Shown: piece after piece, positions 1-7,837 of the stretch | Position numbering within the stretch: the first letter of the stretch is position 1 | Layout: each line of letters starts with the position of its first letter | Assembly: GCF_013705725.1 (NCBI RefSeq) | Contig: NZ_CP055484.1 | Coordinates: forward strand, 1-64,000 | Source: Klebsiella sp. RHBSTW-00484 | GTDB lineage: Bacteria; Pseudomonadota; Gammaproteobacteria; Enterobacterales; Enterobacteriaceae | DNA: 64,000 bases | Direction: 5' to 3' | Program-made: the position numbers and the translations under genes | The notes under the pieces: model-generated | The model's input: the letters and a program-made list of their open reading frames with translations, nothing else | Databases searched by the model: none | What the model was told of the DNA's origin: nothing

Positions 1-203
1 AAACGGCCCACCGGCCTGTTGAGGAACCTGTAAAACGGAAAGGCTCGCTGAAGCCGTATATTTTCTGGAGGTTCATCAGGCGCGGAACTCATCGAGGCGC
101 GGGAATAAAATCCCATTCAGACGCCGGATAGATTCAAGCAAGCCAACTTATCGTCAAAATCGGTGTTGCAAAAACGGGAGTGACCATAGATTCCGTTTTC
201 TGA

Positions 204-356
204 GACGATCCCAAACAGGACGTTTCGGGTAAGGAGGCTGAAGAAATTGCTGCTGATGGAGCTGTGTCAGCTGAACATTTCAAATGGCATCCTGTAACGC
301 GCGCTGTTGGTAATGTGAAGAATCAGGGACCAGAGCTCATCGAGCCTGTTGGCTGA
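204..356 (+). pseudogene. C-terminal remnant of an unknown gene
   Basis: An open frame of 50 codons starts right after an in-frame TGA and has no start codon. It ends ...FKWHPVTRAVGNVKNQ, then about ten more residues to a stop. The composition is protein-like (charged start, then a Trp/Pro segment). The upstream part of the gene seems lost or frameshifted. I do not recognise the family. It is the only coding-like signal in the first 580 bases. Confidence 0.3.
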
Positions 357-380
357 TGAGATGTCGGAGGCTGAGCCGTG

Positions 381-416
381 TTTTAAAGCTAATGTACGCA
401 TACATTAGCTTTAAAA
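381..416. terminator. Perfect 16-bp inverted repeat
   Basis: TTTTAAAGCTAATGTA and its exact reverse complement are separated by the four bases CGCA. The AT-rich ends give a U-run on either strand, so a bidirectional terminator is plausible. A binding site is the alternative. Nothing else is evident between here and the gene that begins near 583. Confidence 0.5.
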
Positions 417-582
417 TTAGCCGTGCATCATAACTAATTGCAATCATCAATATGGACAGCTATCACGACAGGTAGATTTTAAAAGCTTCAGACCTACGCA
501 TTAAAAGCGGTTCAAGTCTTATAAGTAGATAGTTATTATTTTAGCGGTGTATCAATACCCGCTTTATCATGGAGTTGATTTT

Positions 583-1587
583 ATGGCCGATCCCCTGAAC
601 CTACAGACCGACGTCGTCCGGCAGCACACGGTGCCACGTTTTTTACTGAAGCACTTCAGTGCGCCGGGAAAAGGTGAGCGCCGGCGGTTGCACGCCTTTG
701 ACAAGGCCCGCGGAGGCAGTTACGCCACCACGCCCGACGACGCCACCGTGCGCAACACCTTTTACAATCTTGACGGTCACCCCGATCGCTTGAGTCTGGA
801 GCCACTGCTGGGGATTTACGAACACCATGCCGCGCAGGTGATCGCCGCGCTGCTGCAGCACAGGGATATCCGCCGGCTGACCGAGGAGGAGCGGTACAAA
901 CTGGCCGTGTTTGTGGCCGTGCAGCGTGCGCGTACCTTTGGCGAGCAGCAGCGTTTAGCCGGAATGGTCTCTGTGCTTGCGGATAAATTGGCTGGCATCG
1001 GCGCGACAGCTGACCAGGTGACCGATGCCCTGGGTATATCGCCAGATCGCGATACCCGGCACGTTTTTCTGCGTTTACTGGCCGATCAGGCGCCCCATAT
1101 TGACCATTACCTGAATAAAGACTGGTATCTCTTTGAGACCACGGCCGATCATCCGTTCTACGTGTCTGATAACCCTGTGGTCCTGCAGAACAATAATGAC
1201 TTCGCGCCATACGGCAACCTCGGGCTGGCGGTTCGCGGTATAGAAATTTATCTGCCGCTGTCGTCCACGCTGATGCTCGCCCTGTACTGCCCTTCCATAC
1301 GGGAAGAAATGCTTCAGCACCGGCAGAACATTGAATTTTTACTGGCACGCGCGCCGCATCGCATACCTGCACATATGCGCCCGTTTGAGATGCTTGAGCA
1401 TATCCGGCGTTTTACGGACTATCTGTCTTTTCCGCTGAGCCAGGAGAATGTCACCCGTTACAATTCGCTGCAGGTTCAGTTTTCTGAGCAGTATGTTTTC
1501 TGTGAAAGGAATGACTTTACTCTGGTTGAGAAAATGCTGGCTCATGACGAGCGTTACCGGACCGGCCCACGTTTCACGGCTGGCTGA
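583..1587 (+). CDS. DUF4238 domain protein
   Basis: This is a 334-residue protein read from an ATG preceded by a GGAG motif at 571-574. An upstream in-frame GTG at 547 would add 12 residues but lacks as good a ribosome site. The N-terminus has the VRQHTVPRFLLKHFS signature typical of DUF4238 (a QHxxPxxxLxxF pattern), followed by the LHAFDK and FYN segments common in that family. A central DNPVVL motif fits as well. There is no signal peptide or membrane segment. DUF4238 proteins have no settled biochemical function and are frequent on mobile elements. The gene stands alone, followed by an inverted repeat and an insertion sequence. Confidence 0.75.
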   Translation: MADPLNLQTDVVRQHTVPRFLLKHFSAPGKGERRRLHAFDKARGGSYATTPDDATVRNTFYNLDGHPDRLSLEPLLGIYEHHAAQVIAALLQHRDIRRLTEEERYKLAVFVAVQRARTFGEQQRLAGMVSVLADKLAGIGATADQVTDALGISPDRDTRHVFLRLLADQAPHIDHYLNKDWYLFETTADHPFYVSDNPVVLQNNNDFAPYGNLGLAVRGIEIYLPLSSTLMLALYCPSIREEMLQHRQNIEFLLARAPHRIPAHMRPFEMLEHIRRFTDYLSFPLSQENVTRYNSLQVQFSEQYVFCERNDFTLVEKMLAHDERYRTGPRFTAG

Positions 1588-1617
1588 ACCTGGGAATCGA
1601 TGTATATAAGTTTGACC

Positions 1618-1670
1618 AGCTAAAGTTAAGATGAGCCACTTTTAGACACGCCGGATATCTTAACTTAGCT
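1618..1670. terminator. Imperfect inverted repeat after the DUF4238 gene
   Basis: The arms AGCTAAAGTTAAGAT and ATCTTAACTTAGCT differ by one missing base and flank a 24-base loop. The position just downstream of the DUF4238 stop suggests a terminator or a remnant recombination site. No U-run follows, so the call is weak. Confidence 0.3.
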
Positions 1671-1809
1671 ATAGGCAGATATTACAACTTTGCTGTTACA
1701 GTATTTGTCAAGGCTCAATTGAAATGTCCGTTATCCAGCTCAATTAAAATGACCACTTTGATCTCTCATTCTCTTTACTGATAGACTTTCCTCCGACTGA
1801 AACAACAGG

Positions 1810-2454
1810 ATGATTGAGCCCATGCTTCGATACGAGTTAACGCCGAACAATGCAGGTTTTATACTGTGGGGAGATTCAGAAGCCCTGAATGAATTACATG
1901 AACTCATTCATTACATCGTGGATGAAAGCCCACTGATTAAAGTTAAAGACGGATTTATGTTATCCCTTGCCTATGATATTCGTAAAGCACGGGAAGGTAA
2001 TCGTCGTGTTGAGCAACATCAGTATGATCAACATGATACATATAAGCTTTATGGTGTTGAGCTTTTATGGCCTCTGGTCCTGGTACAGTCCTCAATACTC
2101 AGAAACTCAATGGGTTATATTCAGACAGACAAAAACCAGCTGTCTGTCATGTATGCCTTTGAATACCTGATAGAATCAGCATTAACAGAGTCTGAGAGAA
2201 CAACGTCGAATGATATTATGCTAACAGTAAAATATGCATCAGACTCTGATTTTAATTTCATTGAGGATAATATTGACAGCAGGTGCTGCTATTTTATCAG
2301 CCTATCTCCGGAGCAAAGAAAAAAGCAGTTAATCAGTATTGTTCGTTCTTTTCATTCATTATGGGGTAAGTATGCCCGTGAAAAGCAGGACATAAAGATG
2401 CTGAACGAAATGAATAATACATCATGGGTCTGGCCGGACAATATCAACTGGTGA
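1810..2454 (+). CDS. IS passenger gene, DUF6904-like hypothetical
   Basis: A 214-residue soluble protein lies wholly inside the insertion sequence, convergent with the transposase. Translation may begin at 1810 or at the ATG at 1822 (MLRYELTPNN). It has a predicted alpha/beta N-terminus, a SLAYDIRKARE helix and a Trp-rich C-terminus. It resembles proteins I associate with DUF6904, but this is recall and the function is unknown. It is the only non-transposase gene in the element, so it probably travels with it. Confidence 0.55.
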   Translation: MIEPMLRYELTPNNAGFILWGDSEALNELHELIHYIVDESPLIKVKDGFMLSLAYDIRKAREGNRRVEQHQYDQHDTYKLYGVELLWPLVLVQSSILRNSMGYIQTDKNQLSVMYAFEYLIESALTESERTTSNDIMLTVKYASDSDFNFIEDNIDSRCCYFISLSPEQRKKQLISIVRSFHSLWGKYAREKQDIKMLNEMNNTSWVWPDNINW

Positions 2455-2482
2455 GCAACCACTGTCCGGCCAGTGAGTACCA

Positions 2483-3886
2483 TCAGCGGGCTCTTTTACC
2501 AAAAATGTCCTCTGAACGTGACTGAAGCTGTTTGAGTGCTTCGAGCATGTCATCATTATCCAGTGAGCGCTGGGATTTCTTCCCTTCCTGCTTTGGCCGT
2601 CGTCGGGAAGGGCCATCTCCAGCGGGAATTGACTGAGAGCGCGTGTTATCCCGCTTGCTCTGCACCAGACTGATAAACTCCAGGGTTCGGCCAAGACGCT
2701 TGTTATCGACAATCGCGCCCTGGTCGATTTCTGACAGTCGGTCGTAGGTAGAGTAGGGAAGTAGCGTACCGTTCAGGCGCAGCTCTTTTCTGCCATCAGG
2801 ATAGTGATACACATCGATATATTTACCTATTGCACGGCGACTCAGTTCGCTGTCTTCAATCAGGTACAACATTTTATCATATTGTATCGTCAACGATTTT
2901 GAGACTTTACGTTTTTCACGAACAGTGAAAATAAGCCCCAGGTCCTCATCATGTTCTACAGCACGGTGTACGTCAAAATCATGTCGCGGTACTTTGCCAA
3001 AACGGCGGTTATAGTCAGCCATATAGGCCTCAGCGAAGTCATTTGCAGCCTCCATTGAACAAATGCCCTGTAACCGCAGCTCTTTGACCAGACGATCCTG
3101 TAAAGTGAGGTGAGCTCGTTCTACACGCCCTTTGGCGGGACTGGTTTCTGCACAGATAGTCTGGATGTTCAGTTCATGCATGGCTCGCCCAAACTGAGTA
3201 TGCCCGTCTCCGCCTGTGGCGTGTTTATTGTTAACACGAAAAACACCGGCTTTATCGCTGTACAGTGCCAGCGGTTTACCATGCTTATCGATATAGCGCC
3301 GCGTGGCTTCGAAGTAAGAAAACGTGGACTCCGATTTAACAAACAACAGTTCCATCAGTTTGCTGGTTGCATCATCAACATAGACCAGCGCGGTGCAGGC
3401 CGGGCCACGGCCTTCAAACCAGTCGTGATCACAGCCATCTATTTGTATCAGCTCACCAGTACACGGACGCCGGTACCGTGGTTGAGGGATCCTTGCGGCA
3501 CGTTGTTTACGGGGAACCCATAAGCCAGCCCGCACCATGATGCGCCGGACAGTTTCTTTGCCAAGAAACAGTCCGTGGAGTTCTTCGAGCTTTTCACGCG
3601 CCAGAGTCGGACCGAAATCAGCATAACGCGTCTTGATCAGTTCCAGAGCCTGATCTGCGAGCCCGGGTGGCAACTGGCGGTTACCACGCATGCCACATCG
3701 TCTGCTGGCCATACCAAGCGGTCCGCCTTCACGGTAACGGGCAAGAAGTCTGCGGCATTGCCTGTCGCTGATACCGAGGTGCTCGGCCGCACGGCGCGTT
3801 GTGATGCGACGTTCAATGACGTCCTGTATAATCTTGATCCGGTTGATCTCTTTCAAAGTAAACACTCCTGAGCTTTCTGCGCTCAT
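2483..3886 (-). CDS. ISNCY family transposase
   Basis: The protein has 467 residues. The N-terminal 60 residues form a helix-turn-helix (RRAAEHLGISDRQCRRLLARY). The middle is an rve-type integrase core: DGCDHDWFEG carries the first acidic residue, LALYSDKAGVF the second, and SPAKGRVERAHLTLQDRLV the glutamate (DDE). The C-terminal tail is basic and Ser-rich. The length is normal for IS1202-group transposases and the frame is intact, so the enzyme could be active. Confidence 0.9.
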   Translation of the reverse strand: MSAESSGVFTLKEINRIKIIQDVIERRITTRRAAEHLGISDRQCRRLLARYREGGPLGMASRRCGMRGNRQLPPGLADQALELIKTRYADFGPTLAREKLEELHGLFLGKETVRRIMVRAGLWVPRKQRAARIPQPRYRRPCTGELIQIDGCDHDWFEGRGPACTALVYVDDATSKLMELLFVKSESTFSYFEATRRYIDKHGKPLALYSDKAGVFRVNNKHATGGDGHTQFGRAMHELNIQTICAETSPAKGRVERAHLTLQDRLVKELRLQGICSMEAANDFAEAYMADYNRRFGKVPRHDFDVHRAVEHDEDLGLIFTVREKRKVSKSLTIQYDKMLYLIEDSELSRRAIGKYIDVYHYPDGRKELRLNGTLLPYSTYDRLSEIDQGAIVDNKRLGRTLEFISLVQSKRDNTRSQSIPAGDGPSRRRPKQEGKKSQRSLDNDDMLEALKQLQSRSEDIFGKRAR

Positions 3887-4009
3887 GATATGCCTCCCGG
3901 TAGTTTAAACGGACCAGTGAAGCTTACCATAGCGCGGACATCTGAATTGAGCCACAGGCGGACATTACTATTGAGCCATTACAACTCAACTTCGCTTAAT
4001 GCGTTTTAT

Positions 4010-4080
4010 GTTAAATATCAGTCAATTACATTGAGATCGCAAAGCTTGCAGCGACATATCAGTGTCGCTGCAACAACCCG
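4010..4080 (+). repeat. Diverged direct repeat, copy 1
   Basis: This segment shares long identical blocks (GTTAAATATCA, AATTACATTG, GCTTGCAGCGACAT) with 6708-6775 in the same orientation. The two copies bracket the 2.6 kb envelope-gene module. It may be the scar of a duplication or part of an insertion-element end. Confidence 0.7.
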
Positions 4081-4156
4081 ACCTTTGCGATGAAAAAACG
4101 GATTACGGATAGATCACAATAGGGCATTTCCTCAATAACCACCTCAAACTTCATTT

Positions 4157-4591
4157 CTATAGTCTGAAATCAAGAGCGGCATTTTTGACCCTCTGATATG
4201 TTTCGTTATCTGGTGCGGCGGGTATTTTCGCTCGTGTAATCGCTGAAATGGCTGCTTTACACAATTTTGCATCACCCTCTTTTGCTGTCGCACTGTTCAC
4301 TGAACCATCAGGCTGAAGATAGATACGAATAGAGCAGGTTTTTCCTTTATACGCATCGGGTTCGTACATTTCGGCAACAATGGCATTCCGTATTTGTGCT
4401 GCATATACGACTATTTTTGAATGCTCCGGGGGAAATGTTGGAGACCCTAGGTTACCTAAAAGATCATCAACTTCCGCTGATTTATCGTTGCCGGGCATTA
4501 CCCTGACGTTTGTTTTTTGAGTATGGTTTGAACAGGCTGTTATAAGTAGCACCAGGGTGAGTATGGGGGCTGAGAACGCTCTTAAATTCAT
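4157..4591 (-). CDS. Lipoprotein with TolA C-terminal domain
   Basis: The protein has 144 residues. A lipoprotein signal peptide ends LLITAC, so Cys20 would be lipidated. After a linker, residues 60-144 match the TolA domain III pattern: YAAQIRNAIVAEMY, GKTCSIRIYLQPDGSV, GDAKLCKAAI, then a helix and NAALDF at the end. TolA proper has a membrane anchor and a long helical domain, both absent here. A TGGAG ribosome site lies 8 bases before the ATG. It follows the DsbC-like gene by 46 bp in an apparent operon, and the TolA-domain cysteine pair could be its substrate. Plasmid lipoproteins of this kind may compete for Tol/colicin/phage interactions, but that is inference. Confidence 0.8.
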   Translation of the reverse strand: MNLRAFSAPILTLVLLITACSNHTQKTNVRVMPGNDKSAEVDDLLGNLGSPTFPPEHSKIVVYAAQIRNAIVAEMYEPDAYKGKTCSIRIYLQPDGSVNSATAKEGDAKLCKAAISAITRAKIPAAPDNETYQRVKNAALDFRL

Positions 4592-4637
4592 GTGAAACTC
4601 CAGTTTTCATCTCCAGGTAACCATTCGCTTAGTCCTT

Positions 4638-5186
4638 TTACTGGAGTTCAGAGAGAATTTTATCTGGAGAAACACTACCCAGGAAAGTATGCACAGACGG
4701 CTCCAGCACTACCATAGCAGGAGTTACTGTAACGCCCAGTCTATCAGCAAGTTCAGATTGTTTAATCACCAGATTTTTACATTTTTCTGAGCTATCATTG
4801 TCTGGCAAAAAACCGGCCATCGCATTTTGAAAACTTTTCTGACGATCTGATGCACACCATACTCGTCCCATATCTTCAATGACTGAGTCTTTGATGGATG
4901 ATGGAACCACCGTCAGAAATGACATAGTCAGCCCTGCATCAGTGTATTTCTTGATGTTTTTTACAACATAGCTGCAATAAACACATTGATTATCTACAAA
5001 AACTAATATTTTATATTTTTCCACTCCAGACTGAAACGTAATCGGCTGCAATTCAGTTAAGGAGCGAGAGATATCCTCATAGGCCATCTGTGGCGTTGTG
5101 TCTAAAACAGGAGCAGTTGTAGCCCCAACACTGAAGCTGGCTATCGTAAAAACACCTGCGGCTAATGATTTAAGAAAAAAACTCAT
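4638..5186 (-). CDS. DsbC-like periplasmic thiol-disulfide protein
   Basis: The protein has 182 residues with a Sec signal peptide (cleavage near VGA, residue 22). A thioredoxin fold carries the redox motif C68-V-Y-C71 in FVDNQCVYCSYV and a cis-proline segment VTVTPAM. Two further cysteines (in RVWCASD and EKCKNL) match the second pair in DsbC/DsbG relatives. It is shorter than DsbC (about 216 residues) because the N-terminal dimerisation domain is reduced. It lies upstream of the TolA-domain lipoprotein and probably serves disulfides in envelope proteins of the same module. Confidence 0.8.
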   Translation of the reverse strand: MSFFLKSLAAGVFTIASFSVGATTAPVLDTTPQMAYEDISRSLTELQPITFQSGVEKYKILVFVDNQCVYCSYVVKNIKKYTDAGLTMSFLTVVPSSIKDSVIEDMGRVWCASDRQKSFQNAMAGFLPDNDSSEKCKNLVIKQSELADRLGVTVTPAMVVLEPSVHTFLGSVSPDKILSELQ

Positions 5187-5323
5187 AATCCCTGTTCCCT
5201 ATTCAGTATTAATTTCAGGTTGTTGATGCCTGGTTCATGCCAGATTTGAATATTTTTATCATTTGTAAAAAACAATAGTTCCTGTTTATGCGACTCCATC
5301 ATTGATCCGCGAGGGTGCTATAG

Positions 5324-5503
5324 TGTGTCCAGATACCATACGCGCTCTTTTTTCCACTGCCTATAGAGCGTAACGGTAATGAAGCGGAAAAATTTTCGGA
5401 TGAATGCTGGGAGAAGGGTTTGCGGCTGGATAAAAGCCCGTCTGTGCACTATCAACTTCTGATGGAAACCATCCGCTGGACGCTTATCCCGCAGCAAAAG
5501 TAA
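5324..5503 (+). pseudogene. C-terminal gene remnant inside a small IR-bounded segment
   Basis: An open frame of 59 codons without a start codon reads like real protein (EKFSDECWEKGLRLDKSP, then HYQLLMETIRWTLIPQQK and a stop). The family is not recognised. The segment is bounded by a short inverted repeat, TATAGTGTG near 5320 and CACACTATA near 5582, which may be the ends of a roughly 270-bp inserted fragment. Nothing else is evident between 5187 and 5679. Confidence 0.3.
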
Positions 5504-5679
5504 AGTCCTCCGTCGCTCTCCCTTACGGTACTGATCTTTCCACTCATTTGGCATGTCCTGGAGAGCAGCTATCTTGCATGTCACACTATAAGGGGTTAGT
5601 TTGGATATCGAAAATTATTGTACGTCAAGGTCAATAATTGACCATCATTAACAATTTCCTTTGCGCTAATGGCAAGATT

Positions 5680-5988
5680 ATGAAAAAGACTTTACTGATA
5701 GCCGCCATAGTGGCGGCAGGTATTACGTTCGCAATGGCCGACGATGGCCAGCCCGCTGGTCGACTGTACAAAATTGGCGAGCACACCGTAGAAATAGATG
5801 CGGATTGCATGATCCTCTCGGTTGACGGCTCCCCCGCTACGCTAAACGCGTCCGTATCCGGGCATATGGATTTTAATTTAGCCAACGGCGGCATTGCAGA
5901 ATCGGAACCACGGCCAAACCGTCATACCTGCAAAGTGTATGCGGGGAGTGATGTGCGAACAATTCACATAAAAAAACAAACTCAATGA
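5680..5988 (+). CDS. Small secreted hypothetical protein
   Basis: The likely start is the ATG at 5680 (MKKTLLIAAIVAAG), which begins a clean Sec signal peptide cleaved near AMA-DDG. The mature part is about 83 residues with two cysteines (DADCMI and RHTCKV) that could pair. An upstream ATG at 5638 would put 14 residues in front of the signal peptide and is unlikely. It is not recognised. It sits within the envelope-protein module and may be a partner or substrate of the DsbC-like protein. Confidence 0.55.
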   Translation: MKKTLLIAAIVAAGITFAMADDGQPAGRLYKIGEHTVEIDADCMILSVDGSPATLNASVSGHMDFNLANGGIAESEPRPNRHTCKVYAGSDVRTIHIKKQTQ

Positions 5989-6210
5989 AAAAGATTTGCC
6001 TGATCGCAGCCGCTGGCAGCGGCAAATATTGCACCAACACACGCGATTAGCGAAAGCTATTGCAACGCTTGAGTGGGCAACTGAGTCGTGCAGCGTCATG
6101 AGATGGCGGTAGCCGCCGAACAGATGTCTCAGCAACAACAGCACGAAAAAGTGCTGGAGCTGGAGCGTTCTCAGCGGCAACGGGGTTATGACGGTCCGAC
6201 CATAGGCTGA
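5985..6210 (+). pseudogene. Frameshifted secreted coiled-coil protein gene
   Basis: An ATG overlapping the previous stop (ATGA) begins MKKICLIAAAGSGK, a truncated signal peptide, then meets a stop after 22 codons. A different frame downstream continues as MAVAAEQMSQQQQHEKVL to a stop at 6210, a Gln/Glu-rich helix. Together they look like one small secreted protein broken by frameshifts, transcribed with the gene before it. Confidence 0.4.
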
Positions 6211-6258
6211 TATCGTAAAACAGATTATTTAGGGAAGTTCCGCTTATTACCCTGTTGC

Positions 6259-6438
6259 TTATGGTTTAGGTGTTAGGTTTTTTGCTTCAGGTGCATTCGG
6301 CCCGGCACGTAGATCCCCTAATAGATCTACTGATTTTTCTGATGAGGCTGTTGGTTTACCCAACTCAGTTGATTTTGTTGTGGTACAGGCTACCAGAAGC
6401 AACGGTATTACAGATGATAAAAGGCGTGCTGAGCGCAT
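6259..6438 (-). CDS. Truncated paralogue of the TolA-domain lipoprotein
   Basis: This 59-residue protein starts at the ATG giving MRSARLLSSVIP, followed by the lipobox LLLVAC (Cys18). The mature part has SVDLLGDL, matching VDDLLGNL of the lipoprotein at 4157-4591, but it ends before any TolA domain III. It therefore seems a truncated second copy, or a small lipoprotein derived from one. It may still be exported and lipidated. Confidence 0.5.
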   Translation of the reverse strand: MRSARLLSSVIPLLLVACTTTKSTELGKPTASSEKSVDLLGDLRAGPNAPEAKNLTPKP

Positions 6439-6511
6439 CGTTGACGTTCTCTGGGAATATGACAGAAGCACATCATAATTGGAGCGTTAAGTGGAAGTAA
6501 ACTACCTGAAA

Positions 6512-6700
6512 TCATGCTTTTGCTGACTGTTTACCTTCAGATTCAGTGCCATTCATTTTCCTGCATAGCCATGCAACATAGTTAACATTTATCAGGGACG
6601 TTTCTGGCGGGTTTTCGGGTGGTTTGTTGCCTGTTTTTCCTGTTTCCTGCCAGAAACGCCCTGAGGTCGTTCTGGCGGTGCGAGTAATGGGTTTTCGCAC
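6512..6700 (-). CDS. Doubtful small ORF
   Basis: A 62-codon frame is rich in Thr, Arg and Pro (PENPPETS). The DNA of this stretch (TTTCTGGCGGG ... CCTGCCAGAAACG, a long inverted repeat) is familiar from non-coding parts of IncF plasmids, so the frame may be incidental. The region 6439-6900 otherwise holds only the direct-repeat copy at 6708. Confidence 0.2.
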   Translation of the reverse strand: MRKPITRTARTTSGRFWQETGKTGNKPPENPPETSLINVNYVAWLCRKMNGTESEGKQSAKA

Positions 6701-6707
6701 AACATAA

Positions 6708-6775
6708 GTTAAATATCAATAAATTACATTGGTATCACTAGGCTTGCAGCGACATGCCAGTTTCGCCTCAACACC
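6708..6775 (+). repeat. Diverged direct repeat, copy 2
   Basis: This is the partner of 4010-4080. The identical blocks are GTTAAATATCA, AATTACATTG and GCTTGCAGCGACAT with scattered substitutions between them. It has the same orientation and lies 2.7 kb away. Confidence 0.7.
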
Positions 6776-6900
6776 CTTTCTGAGTGCTGACAGTTGGTTA
6801 GCGCTCATTCACAAGCCATCCGTTACCGTTTTGTAGCGACAAGACAGTCCTTCTGATAAGGTCGAAGAGAAAGAGCACAATATCAAATGGACTTGCAACT

Positions 6901-7101
6901 ATGAATAGCATCAAATTCAAGTGCCCCGAGTGCGGTCAGGCACTAACTTTCAACGACATACTACATGTTGAAACAATTGATGAAATTAAAAATACGCTTT
7001 GCCCTTACTGTAAAATGCTGATCAGCAAGGAAGAAATCACACGACAAATTCAGAGTAATGTTGCAAGGCGAATTGAGGCTATGCTCGGAGGACTAAAATA
7101 G
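6901..7101 (+). CDS. Small zinc-ribbon protein
   Basis: The protein has 66 residues. Two cysteine pairs, CPEC (8-11) and CPYC (34-37), are arranged as a zinc ribbon, followed by a basic C-terminal helix (RQIQSNVARRIEAML). It has no signal peptide. Small zinc-ribbon proteins like this are common on enterobacterial mobile DNA. The role is unknown, with nucleic acid or protein binding the likely activity. It stands alone between non-coding stretches. Confidence 0.65.
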   Translation: MNSIKFKCPECGQALTFNDILHVETIDEIKNTLCPYCKMLISKEEITRQIQSNVARRIEAMLGGLK

Positions 7102-7212
7102 CCCTTCGTGGTTCAGTCGAAGGAAAGGCTACGTAATAAACCAAGGATGAATATGAGCGCTGACAGCGATCTAAAGGCATGTGGTTCTAATAAACGCTCT
7201 CCTCAATGTCAT

Positions 7213-7704
7213 TCAGGCGTTCAGGTCTGACCTGTTCTGTTTCAGATAATCACTGATACTGAGGCCGGACAAACGAATTTTATCCGAAACCTCCCTGAAC
7301 TGCTCTTTCCAGCCATTTGTCAGATGTCTTTGCGACGCGATTTTACAGGCGACGCTGAACGGCGTTCTCCCCAGTTTCTCGGAAAGCCAGAAAAGATGCT
7401 TACCAATATCATCATTCGGGACGCCATCGAGCGCATCCAGTAATAAAGTTTCCTCTTCAGCCACCCAGGCCTGGCGGGCATTCGGAAAGCGTGGGTCAGG
7501 TATAGGTGCCTGTTTCTCTTCCTTCGGTTTCGATGCTGCCGGTACCGTAGGCTTTTTCATGCTGACGCGTGCTTTCATGGCGCCGATGGCCGCCACGGCC
7601 CGCACCAGGGTTTCACGCTCCTGGCGGGTGAGCAGATCATCTTCACAAATCAGGGTGTTCAGATTATCGATCAGGGTGTCCAGTCGGGTTTCAGTGACTT
7701 TCAT
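7213..7704 (-). CDS. Hypothetical protein, third gene of a minus-strand operon
   Basis: The protein has 163 residues. Residues 1-50 form a helical segment, a Lys/Pro-rich linker (KPKEEKQAPIPDP) follows, and the C-terminal 90 residues contain WVAEEETLLLDALDG and LGRTPFSVACKIASQRHL. The latter is reminiscent of a SANT/Myb-like or helix-turn-helix fold. It may bind DNA. It is the last of three genes read from 9330 downwards. No family is recognised. Confidence 0.6.
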   Translation of the reverse strand: MKVTETRLDTLIDNLNTLICEDDLLTRQERETLVRAVAAIGAMKARVSMKKPTVPAASKPKEEKQAPIPDPRFPNARQAWVAEEETLLLDALDGVPNDDIGKHLFWLSEKLGRTPFSVACKIASQRHLTNGWKEQFREVSDKIRLSGLSISDYLKQNRSDLNA

Positions 7705-7837
7705 GGTTCAGCTCTTGTTCCTTGTGGTGGTTGGGTACAGTCCCGGTTCTCATGCTCCGGGCCGGAGATCGTCAGTCAGTTTTTGCAGCGCGTGCCGCTC
7801 ACGCCAGGATGAACGTGGCTTGCTGAAGACAATGGGC

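Larger units (their letters stand above)
1706..3983. mobile_element. ISNCY (IS1202-group) element, ISKpn21-like, 2278 bp
   Basis: The ends are imperfect inverted repeats starting TGTcAaGGCTCAAT on the left and TGTaAtGGCTCAAT on the right. Each end carries two copies, about 22 bp apart, of a GCTCAATT-n-AAATGTCC motif, as expected for paired transposase binding sites. The ends enclose a 467-residue transposase on the minus strand and a passenger gene on the plus strand. The 2278-bp length agrees with my memory of ISKpn21, but the name needs a database check. I see no convincing direct target repeat outside the ends. Confidence 0.75.

Noticed and set aside
656..1372. 238-codon minus-strand frame
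   Set aside because: It lies opposite the DUF4238 gene and looks like a shadow, with Arg/Ala-rich low-quality sequence.
5318..5584. 88-codon minus-strand frame
   Set aside because: The opposite strand reads a more natural protein fragment; this frame is rich in Arg and lacks a ribosome site.
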